NCBI GenBank assembly: GCA_003641795.1
Contig: QNAP01000129.1
Location: forward strand, 1-5,342
Direction of reading: 5' to 3'
Length of the DNA stretch: 5,342 bases
Origin: Thermotogae bacterium
GTDB taxonomy: Bacteria > Thermotogota > Thermotogae > UBA12178
Positions 1 through 5,258 of the stretch are shown here, piece by piece. The notes under the pieces are model-generated. The model was not told the DNA's origin, searched no databases, and worked only from the letters and a program-made list of their open reading frames with translations. Within the stretch, counting starts at the first letter, position 1. The number at the start of each line of letters is the position of its first letter. A program made the position numbers and the translations under genes.

Positions 1-616
1 CCTGTCCCATTACGACATTTAGTTCTGCCGCAGGGGCATTAACGAACTCATCGAAGCTGCAGTTTGATATAACACAATTCACTTGTATTCCAGCGCTGTT
101 CAGCAATCTTTTTATTTCCTTTATGTCTGCATCAACCTTAAAATCATCAGGACAAAAGCCTATCAGATTAAGAGAATTTTTTATCACGTTGCGTTCTTCC
201 ATCAGCCGTGCTAAGTGAACTAACGCCTCTTCATATCCTTCTCTCATGGTGCCTTTAAATCCCGCGGCATCCATCCACACAACTTCTTTATTCAGTACAA
301 CTGAATCTATCACCGCCTCAATGTCATCTCCGATTATTGCAGGAGCATCGCCGGCAACAACTGCAAGCAGAGGAGTGTTATAAAGCTTGTCTGCGCGGAC
401 CAGTGCCTCTCGCAATGCTTCTTCTCCACCAAATACGATCTCGCGTTCGTGCATCACGGTGCATGCCTGCCGAATGTCAGACTGATTCGAGGTGGTTTTG
501 AACATCGCAGCACCCCAATTACACCCAACCGGGACGTGAGTAAGCACTACTGCATCCTTTATTCCCGAACATGCGCGAAATGCACCAAAGAATTTACCGC
601 CGTCCATTTTAGCCAC
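1..616 (-). CDS. Nitrogenase component 1-like protein, NifK/NifN-type (partial, C-terminus beyond left edge)
   Basis: Open minus-strand frame running off the left edge; 205 residues are visible. It reads as the N-terminal part of an oxidoreductase/nitrogenase component 1 subunit: FFGAFRACSGIKDAVVLTHV near the start, VPVGC ending at Cys32, IVFGGEEALREAL at about 60-72, IIGDDIE at about 94-100 and NAPAAELNVV near the cut. Cys16 and Cys32 match the first two P-cluster-type cysteines, but the third position, a Cys in the two upstream paralogues (LPTCVSGLxGDD), is Asp90 here. Cys52 aligns with a fourth Cys that both upstream proteins also carry. The start is GTG at 616, not ATG at 607: a GGAGGT site lies 6 nt before the GTG but 15 nt before the ATG. 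It overlaps the preceding gene by 8 nt, so translation is probably coupled. The short N-terminus and sequence suggest the beta-type partner of the D-like proteins (inference). Substrate unknown; family call is firm. Confidence 0.88.
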   Translation of the reverse strand, partial: MAKMDGGKFFGAFRACSGIKDAVVLTHVPVGCNWGAAMFKTTSNQSDIRQACTVMHEREIVFGGEEALREALVRADKLYNTPLLAVVAGDAPAIIGDDIEAVIDSVVLNKEVVWMDAAGFKGTMREGYEEALVHLARLMEERNVIKNSLNLIGFCPDDFKVDADIKEIKRLLNSAGIQVNCVISNCSFDEFVNAPAAELNVVMGQ

Positions 617-2222
617 TTCTTAACCTCCACATCGTGGACCACATCTCTCGGGATGCTAAACACATCGGGTCTGCAAGAATAGGATAGTATGTTTCGTCAT
701 AGTCGAACTTAGAAATGATGGGTTCTCTATGGTTGCGCTGCTTCTTCATCTCCTGCGTCAAGTACGATGCAAACTCGAGCATTCCATTGAAACCGATGCG
801 GTTAAATAAATATGCTCCAATTGATGTGTCTATCATGCTAATTCCTTCTTTTTCATAAATTGGCGTTGCGCTGCGCTCTCCCAAGACATGGTCAACCTTC
901 TTCGCAATCTCTTTCAGTTCGTGCAAGTTCGGATTTACAACAAGTTCCACACCGAGGTCCCAGTCATCAATGAGTTCTCCCATGCCCCTGATCATGCTTT
1001 CAGTAGTTTCATCCGAGACATTCTGAGCCCTCATCCAGCGAGTATCAACACAGACATACTTCAAAGGGATTTTAAAATCAAGGGCATAGGTCTTGACAGA
1101 ATAAGGAGTAAAGAAGAAACCAATTGTGAAGAGGGCAAAAACGTGGTTTTTGAAGGTTTTACAGTATTTATCGAGTTCTTGTAATGCGCGTTTTTTCTCG
1201 ATGCGCACAACTTCCTCGGCTTCTCCATCCAGATCAAGTGTTGATGCCACGTATAAGAGAAACTTCTCGGTGCCATCAATACCGGTATAAAAGAACCACC
1301 TACGAAGATAATCGGTGTCAAACTCTTTTTTCATTTGTTCAGCCCATCGTATGCCACGTCTCACGATATTCAACCTTGCAGCAGGAGCCTTTTTTATCGC
1401 ATCCACCGTACAACTCAAAAGAGTCGTGTTTATACCAACACCCATCTTTCCTAACAAAGAAGCCATCTCCTTTAGTTCACTCTCAAAGCCATAACTGAAT
1501 CTGCCAAAAGTCTCGATGTTCACAAGGTTATCTGCGTTCTCATCGTATTGGTCGTCCATGATTTGATCAACGAGCGCGAGCATGACCTCCTCATGACCAC
1601 ATCCTCTGATCTCGTATGCAGGGACCTTTGCAGGGTCTTTCCATGCTTTTGTGAAGTCTTTGAGAAAAACATCTAACGCACGCCTGTCACGATGAGCAAA
1701 ACCCTCGGAGGGGACATATAAAATATCACATGGAACCTTAGCCTCAACTTCATGGATAACACCCTGTATGTCGTCACCGGTAAGTCCAGACACGCAAGTT
1801 GGAAGAACCGCAATCAATTCCGGCTTATATCTACTATACGAGTCAACGATTTTCTTCCGTAACTCATCCTCTCCGCCATAGATTACCGCGTTCTCATCAA
1901 GACCTGTGCAGGGCATATCTTGAATGGGAGTGTATATCCTGCGAGGCGTTAATCGCTGGTGAAAAGAGCAGCCAATTGGTCCGTGCACAAGTGGAATCGC
2001 ACCCAGGATCTCTGTTACTGCATACACAGAGCCGGACAACTTACAGTTTATCCCATAGCGATGGAGCTGCCAGGTCGTGCCTTGATGGACACCGTGAAAG
2101 GCACGGTCACGGAATATGTCATGAAGGACACCTTTACCACGACCTGCAATTTCTGGTGTTTCTAAGGCTTTACCATATCTTTCTGCCTTAACATCTATAT
2201 CCAGTTTAACATCTGTTTCCAT
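609..2222 (-). CDS. Nitrogenase component 1-like protein, second D-type paralogue
   Basis: 537-residue member of the oxidoreductase/nitrogenase component 1 family, expected to be a cytoplasmic Fe-S subunit of a reductase fed by a NifH-like ATPase (family knowledge; no such gene is in the window). P-cluster-type cysteines are visible as Cys60 (YGINCKLSGS), Cys85 (HGPIGC) and Cys143 (LPTCVSGLTGDD). Further cysteines shared with the upstream copy are Cys105, 165, 208 (RGCGHEE), 271, 391 and 521 (ADPMCLASR). At the FeMo-cofactor Cys position of NifD (LNLVHC) this protein reads LNIVRR, so it is unlikely to be a nitrogen-fixing subunit. The start is ATG 2222, with GGAGG 6 nt upstream; a longer start at 2243 adds MKKRRHK, lacks that spacing, and the 2222 start matches the N-terminus of the paralogue. 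It overlaps the upstream gene by 17 nt and the downstream one by 8 nt. It clearly arose with its neighbour by tandem duplication. True substrate unknown. Confidence 0.9.
   Translation of the reverse strand: METDVKLDIDVKAERYGKALETPEIAGRGKGVLHDIFRDRAFHGVHQGTTWQLHRYGINCKLSGSVYAVTEILGAIPLVHGPIGCSFHQRLTPRRIYTPIQDMPCTGLDENAVIYGGEDELRKKIVDSYSRYKPELIAVLPTCVSGLTGDDIQGVIHEVEAKVPCDILYVPSEGFAHRDRRALDVFLKDFTKAWKDPAKVPAYEIRGCGHEEVMLALVDQIMDDQYDENADNLVNIETFGRFSYGFESELKEMASLLGKMGVGINTTLLSCTVDAIKKAPAARLNIVRRGIRWAEQMKKEFDTDYLRRWFFYTGIDGTEKFLLYVASTLDLDGEAEEVVRIEKKRALQELDKYCKTFKNHVFALFTIGFFFTPYSVKTYALDFKIPLKYVCVDTRWMRAQNVSDETTESMIRGMGELIDDWDLGVELVVNPNLHELKEIAKKVDHVLGERSATPIYEKEGISMIDTSIGAYLFNRIGFNGMLEFASYLTQEMKKQRNHREPIISKFDYDETYYPILADPMCLASREMWSTMWRLRSG
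623..628 (-). promoter_or_regulatory. Shine-Dalgarno site GGAGGT for the partial NifK/N-like gene
   Basis: A perfect GGAGGT lies inside the end of the upstream gene, 6 nt before GTG 616 and 15 nt before ATG 607. It decides for the GTG start and makes the two genes overlap by 8 nt. Confidence 0.75.
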
Positions 2223-3831
2223 TTTGTGCCTCCTTTTTTTCACTCTTCATACTCCACATCGTAAACCACATTCCCCGGGACGCCATGCACATCGGGTCAG
2301 CAAGAAGCGGGTAATAGGTGGTGTCGTAATCGAACCTGGCTATAATGGGTTTTCGCTTCGTCCGTTCCCGGTACAGCACGCTTGCAAGGTATTTACCGAA
2401 TTCAACGATTCCACTAAAACCAGTTCTGAATAGAAGATACCTGGTGGTTGATATATCTATCATGCCAATTTCACCCCCTTTCTCGTACAACGGCGGCGTG
2501 ATTCGGTCGCTCAGCACGTGGTCAACGTTCTTTGCAATCTCTGACATCTCATCGAGTGTTGGGTTCATAACGACCTCAAATCCCAAGTCCCAGTTTAAAA
2601 ATGCCTCTTCCATGTTTTTCATCATGATTTCTATCGTCCTATCAGATATGTTAAGACCTTTTAGCAGTTGTGTATCAACACAGAGGTGTTTTATAGGGAG
2701 TTTAAGGTCTTGAGCATACATGTTTACGAGATAAGGAGTGAAGAAGAAACCCTGTGTGGAAACGGCAAAATCATCCCGGGCAAACATCCGCTGGTATCTC
2801 TCAAGTTCTCCCAGAGCCTGCATCTTCTCCTTTTTTACAGCAGCATCTGCTTCGCCATCCAAACCCAGTTTCGACGCCACATCGTGGTAGAATTTCTCAA
2901 CACCATCAAAACCAAAGTAAAAGAACCATTTACGTAGATAATCGTTCCCAAAATTCTCCTTCATCCGCTCTGCCCAGCGAATATTGCGAGTCACGATGTT
3001 GAGCTCGGCAGCTGGTGCACGCTTTATCTCCGCGACAGTGCAGGTGGGAAGCGTCAGATTTACACGGACTCCCATCCCATCAAAGATATGTTTGATCTCT
3101 TGAAGCTCGCTTTCAAAACCATAAGTGAATCTGCCAAAGGATTCGATGTTTACAAGATTTTCGACTATATCCTGCTCTTCCATCAACTGGTCCACAAGCG
3201 AGAACATCACCTCTTCGTGCCCGCAGCCACGTAGGTCGTATGCCGGGGACCTTGTCGGGTCCTTCCATGACTCTGCATAATCTCTCATCAACAGGTCGAG
3301 CGACTCCCTGCTCCTGTGAGCAAAACCCTCTGATGGAATGTAGAGGATGTCACATGGAACTTCGACTTCTGTTATGATTCCCTGTACGTCATCGCCGACC
3401 AGACCTGAGACACACGTTGGAAGGACAGCGATCAATGAGGGATGGAATCTGTGATAAACCTCGTATATCTTCTTTCGCAGCTTTTCCTCTCCACCATAGA
3501 TCACATCATTCTCATCCAGATTCGTGCAGGGTAGATTATAGATAGGAGCATACATCTTGCGCGGCGTCAATCGCTGGTGGAATGCGCAACCATTTGGTCC
3601 GTGTATGAGCGGGATTGCACCATCTATCTCAGATACTGCATATACCGAGCCGGAGAGCTTGCAGTCAATCCCATACCGATGAAACTGCCATGTTGTTCCT
3701 TGATAGATGCCGTTGAAGACGCGATCACGGAATACGTTCTGAAGAACACCTTTACCTGCAGTTTCAGGCGCCTCTAAGGCTTTAGCTTTACCATATCTTG
3801 CTGTCTCATCTACCTCAACATCTGTTTTCAT
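2206..3831 (-). CDS. Nitrogenase component 1-like protein, first D-type paralogue
   Basis: 541-residue NifD/NifE-like protein of the nitrogenase component 1 family, longer than the CfbD-type subunits (roughly 350-400 residues, from memory). Visible signatures: RYGKA near residue 12, Cys57 (YGIDCKLSGS), Cys82 (HGPNGC), Cys102 then VIYGGEEKLRKK (110-121), Cys140 (LPTCVSGLVGDD), EGFAHR (168-173), RGCGHEEVM (201-209), GRFTYGFESEL (233-243), GFFFTPY (361-367) and a conserved tail ADPMCMASRGMW (511-522). The first three P-cluster-type cysteines are kept; LNIVTR replaces NifD's LNLVHC, so the usual FeMo-cofactor Cys is absent, and I see no obvious His ligand in the C-terminal MIDISTTRYLLFRTGFSG stretch. 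It starts 12 nt after the flavoprotein's TAG stop and in the same frame. No well-placed Shine-Dalgarno is seen (GGAGGT is 19 nt away), so it may depend on coupling. It ends inside the next gene. Substrate unknown. Confidence 0.9.
   Translation of the reverse strand: MKTDVEVDETARYGKAKALEAPETAGKGVLQNVFRDRVFNGIYQGTTWQFHRYGIDCKLSGSVYAVSEIDGAIPLIHGPNGCAFHQRLTPRKMYAPIYNLPCTNLDENDVIYGGEEKLRKKIYEVYHRFHPSLIAVLPTCVSGLVGDDVQGIITEVEVPCDILYIPSEGFAHRSRESLDLLMRDYAESWKDPTRSPAYDLRGCGHEEVMFSLVDQLMEEQDIVENLVNIESFGRFTYGFESELQEIKHIFDGMGVRVNLTLPTCTVAEIKRAPAAELNIVTRNIRWAERMKENFGNDYLRKWFFYFGFDGVEKFYHDVASKLGLDGEADAAVKKEKMQALGELERYQRMFARDDFAVSTQGFFFTPYLVNMYAQDLKLPIKHLCVDTQLLKGLNISDRTIEIMMKNMEEAFLNWDLGFEVVMNPTLDEMSEIAKNVDHVLSDRITPPLYEKGGEIGMIDISTTRYLLFRTGFSGIVEFGKYLASVLYRERTKRKPIIARFDYDTTYYPLLADPMCMASRGMWFTMWSMKSEKKEAQNGNRC
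2229..2233 (-). promoter_or_regulatory. Shine-Dalgarno site GGAGG for the second D-type gene
   Basis: GGAGG sits 6 nt before ATG 2222, within the last codons of the upstream gene. It supports the 537-residue form over the 544-residue form starting at 2243 and indicates coupled translation across a 17-nt overlap. Confidence 0.75.
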
Positions 3832-3843
3832 CTTATCTTTACC

Positions 3844-4266
3844 CTACCCCACCTCCTTCTTTTGGCGAACTGTCGAATATATCTCCTCGATCTTTACCAG
3901 AACCGCGGATTTTACCTTCAGCTCTACGTGCCCCCGCCCTCCTTTTCTCATCTTTTCCACCATTTTCTCCGCTTGTTCAAACATCTCACCACTTGTGAAT
4001 ATCTTTGCTTGCCCTTTGAGCTGATACCCACGTGGTGGCATTCCTTTTCCTAACGCTTCGACTGCAATTGCAACCTGCGGGTTCTCAAGCAGGTTCCTTT
4101 TTGTCTTGTCAAAGAGAACGTCTACAATCAGTAACTCACTGTCACTTATCGCACGTATTCCACCTACTGGAACTACATTTGGTTTACCATCCTTAGACGA
4201 AGTTGCCAAATGGACCAGGTTCTCGTTTATTGTTTCCTGTATTTCCTCACTCATTTTTATTTCCAT
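3844..4266 (-). CDS. Pyridoxamine 5'-phosphate oxidase-like (PNPOx) split-barrel flavoprotein
   Basis: 140-residue single-domain protein of the FMN-binding split-barrel (PNPOx-like) superfamily. The pattern is typical of the small archaeal/anaerobe members: LVHLATSSKDGKPNVVPVGG (18-36) as the first two strands, then ELLIVDVLFDKTKRNLLENP (44-63) with the K-T-x-x-N-L element often near the flavin phosphate, VAIAVE (65-70), GYQLKGQAKIFTSGEMFEQA (80-99) and a closing strand AVLVKIEEIYSTV (121-133). Members bind FMN or sometimes F420 or haem; the true PdxH activity is unlikely at this size (family knowledge). The start at 4266 has GGAG 7 nt upstream. It is 12 nt ahead of the first nitrogenase-like gene, so it is probably the first gene of that operon and could be a redox partner (inference). 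It uses a TAG stop, unlike the other genes with visible ends here (TAA or TGA). Confidence 0.85.
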   Translation of the reverse strand: MEIKMSEEIQETINENLVHLATSSKDGKPNVVPVGGIRAISDSELLIVDVLFDKTKRNLLENPQVAIAVEALGKGMPPRGYQLKGQAKIFTSGEMFEQAEKMVEKMRKGGRGHVELKVKSAVLVKIEEIYSTVRQKKEVG

Positions 4267-4273
4267 TTTTCAT

Positions 4274-4277
4274 CTCC
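4274..4277 (-). promoter_or_regulatory. Shine-Dalgarno site (AAAGGAGAT) for the flavoprotein gene
   Basis: GGAG within AAAGGAGAT lies 7 nt before ATG 4266, supporting that start over the internal ATG four codons later (MSEE). Confidence 0.7.
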
Positions 4278-4287
4278 TTTTGTATTT

Positions 4288-4336
4288 GCTTAGGTCTCAG
4301 GTTTTAGGTTTTAGGTTTGAGGTGTTAGGTTTAAGG
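4288..4336 (+). repeat. Degenerate heptamer tandem array, consensus TTTTAGG, 7 units
   Basis: Seven consecutive 7-bp units, all ending in AGG: GCTTAGG, TCTCAGG, TTTTAGG, TTTTAGG, TTTGAGG, TGTTAGG, TTTAAGG. The G-rich strand is the plus strand. It fills the left half of the spacer between the methyltransferase and the flavoprotein. Spacing is exact while positions 2-4 vary, the mark of an old tandem expansion. The four closest GG pairs could in principle make a two-layer G-quadruplex (inference). Function unknown. Confidence 0.85.
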
Positions 4337-4349
4337 GGGACTCACACCT
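4320..4349 (-). other. Imperfect hairpin formed by the facing heptamer arrays
   Basis: On the minus strand AGGTGTGAG (4349-4341) can pair with CTAACACCT (4328-4320): 8 of 9 positions match, around a 12-nt loop containing CCCCC. It lies just after the methyltransferase stop and could slow or end its transcript, but there is no U-rich tract directly after it, so a terminator role is only a possibility. Confidence 0.4.
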
Positions 4350-4366
4350 GACAACTCACACCTCAC
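4340..4366 (-). repeat. Inverted heptamer array, consensus TGTGAGT/TGTCAGG
   Basis: On the minus strand the sequence reads as a partial unit GTGAGG followed by TGTGAGT, TGTCAGG and TGTGAGT, again with exact 7-nt spacing. It faces the plus-strand array at 4288-4336 head to head across four bases. The methyltransferase's TGA stop (4363-4365) lies inside its first unit. TGTCAGG also occurs in the array at 5207-5241. Confidence 0.75.
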
Positions 4367-5199
4367 GCCATCACCACATCTTTCCTCCACGAGATCATAG
4401 CAGTCCTCAGTTTATGCTTGAGCCAAAACACATTGTTCTCTTTGACCAGATTCTCTGATAGATACAATCGAAGTTTTTTCTCATCGTCTCCGGATACATT
4501 CATCCATGTTTTATAATGCTGAACCGCGGCATCAAGGTCAGGAAATCGCATGTTATGATTGGCATCTATGATTTCCACATTTGCATAAATGCCGAGTTGG
4601 TAGAGGATATTGTAGAGATAAATGTAGTCAGGGCGATTGCCATGCTTTTCGCGGTTAAACAAAGACCATAGCGAGCTGCCTTCTTTTTCGTTTCGGCGTC
4701 CTGCAACGATAAAGATGTAAACGTTGCGCTTAGCAGCGTCGTTAATCTTTTCAAGTGCGTCTTTGATGTCTTTCATAACAAGCGAATGTGAAGCAATGAC
4801 GACATCATGCTCTTCCATGTCGATGTCTTTTCCTATTTCTACCTCTTCCCACTTCTTGGGTAGGTAAGTTATGTTTGCCAGATTGTGCTTCGATGCATTC
4901 TCCTTCAACCGTGCAAGCATGCCACTGGAAGGTTCTACAACAGTCACGCTCTTCACAATCTTTGCGAGTGGTATTGCAGTAGTGCCAGGACCAGCACCGA
5001 TGTCAAGAACCCTGTAACTGGGTTCTATTTTTATTCTGGACATAATCATTCCTGCTCGGTCGCTCTGCTGCACCAGTTCCTCAAACCAATCAACTTGCTC
5101 ATCCCAGAACTCCGGCTTTCCTGCGCGTTGTCCCCAACGCGAGCCCTCTATCGCATTATTCCACATTTCCGTCCAATCAAAATCTTCTATTGTTTTCAT
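4363..5199 (-). CDS. Class I SAM-dependent methyltransferase
   Basis: 278-residue Rossmann-fold methyltransferase. Motif I is VLDIGAGPGTTAIPLA (64-79), the classic SAM-binding glycine loop; the acidic residue ending strand 2 is Glu89 in VTVVEPS; strand 4 is HDVVIASHSL (131-140). The N-terminus has a W-rich stretch (FDWTEMWNNAIEGSRWGQRA, 8-27) and FWDEQVDWFEELV (31-43), a form I associate with methanogen-type small-molecule methyltransferases near corrinoid, metal-uptake or nitrogenase-like clusters (from memory, unverified). No target is apparent: no DNA-methyltransferase NPPY or DPPY motif and no RNA-binding domain. The start at 5199 has only a weak GAG upstream. It lies on the same strand as the nitrogenase-like set but 96 nt away, behind repeats, so co-transcription is possible, not shown. 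It has its own TATA-like element upstream. Confidence 0.85.
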   Translation of the reverse strand: MKTIEDFDWTEMWNNAIEGSRWGQRAGKPEFWDEQVDWFEELVQQSDRAGMIMSRIKIEPSYRVLDIGAGPGTTAIPLAKIVKSVTVVEPSSGMLARLKENASKHNLANITYLPKKWEEVEIGKDIDMEEHDVVIASHSLVMKDIKDALEKINDAAKRNVYIFIVAGRRNEKEGSSLWSLFNREKHGNRPDYIYLYNILYQLGIYANVEIIDANHNMRFPDLDAAVQHYKTWMNVSGDDEKKLRLYLSENLVKENNVFWLKHKLRTAMISWRKDVVMA

Positions 5200-5206
5200 T
5201 TTCTCG

Positions 5207-5241
5207 AATTAGGTGTCAGGTTTGGGGTTTGAGGTTTGAGA
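5207..5241 (+). repeat. Degenerate heptamer tandem array upstream of the methyltransferase, 5 units
   Basis: Five 7-bp units in register: AATTAGG, TGTCAGG, TTTGGGG, TTTGAGG, TTTGAGA. Same family and same G-rich plus strand as the array at 4288-4336, so the methyltransferase gene is bracketed by them. It occupies most of the stretch between the putative TATA box and the start codon, so it would largely fall around the transcription start and in the leader. Confidence 0.8.
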
Positions 5242-5248
5242 GTGATTT

Positions 5249-5256
5249 TATTTAAA
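5249..5256 (-). promoter_or_regulatory. Putative archaeal TATA box for the methyltransferase
   Basis: TTTAAATA on the minus strand matches the archaeal TATA consensus. It would place a transcription start about 25 nt downstream, near 5225, leaving a leader of about 25 nt before ATG 5199. The upstream GATAAC is only an imperfect BRE candidate. No bacterial-type -35/-10 pair is evident. Confidence 0.5.
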
Positions 5257-5258
5257 TG

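Noticed and set aside
605..607. ATG start for the partial K/N-like gene one base after the preceding stop
   Set aside because: The only good Shine-Dalgarno is 15 nt from it but 6 nt from the in-frame GTG at 616.
449..682. Plus-strand open frame of 77 codons (and similar plus-strand frames at 888-1184, 1184-1498, 1799-2191, 2345-2713, 4885-5232)
   Set aside because: All lie antisense to well-supported nitrogenase-like or methyltransferase genes, lack family motifs, and have low-complexity, Ser/His/Arg/Pro-rich translations typical of shadow frames.
1061..1321. Minus-strand 86-codon frame inside the second D-type gene
   Set aside because: Out of frame with a gene that has clear motifs across this stretch; its translation has no recognisable domain.
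2223..2243. Longer start for the second D-type gene (adds MKKRRHK)
   Set aside because: ATG 2222 has an ideally spaced GGAGG, and the first paralogue begins at the matching position (MKTDV versus METDV).
609..3831. True nitrogenase NifD/NifK genes
   Set aside because: The cofactor Cys is replaced, no homocitrate/FeMo-cofactor motifs are recognised, and no nif accessory genes are visible in the window.
2206..3831. CfbD (F430 biosynthesis) identity
   Set aside because: The proteins are much longer than CfbD and occur as a tandem pair followed by a K/N-like partner, whereas CfbD acts with CfbC alone; a tree would settle it.
4288..4366. CRISPR array or telomere
   Set aside because: Units are 7 bp with no spacers, so not CRISPR. 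The TTTAGG-like unit recalls plant telomeres, but the arrays are short, degenerate, internal and between prokaryotic-type genes.
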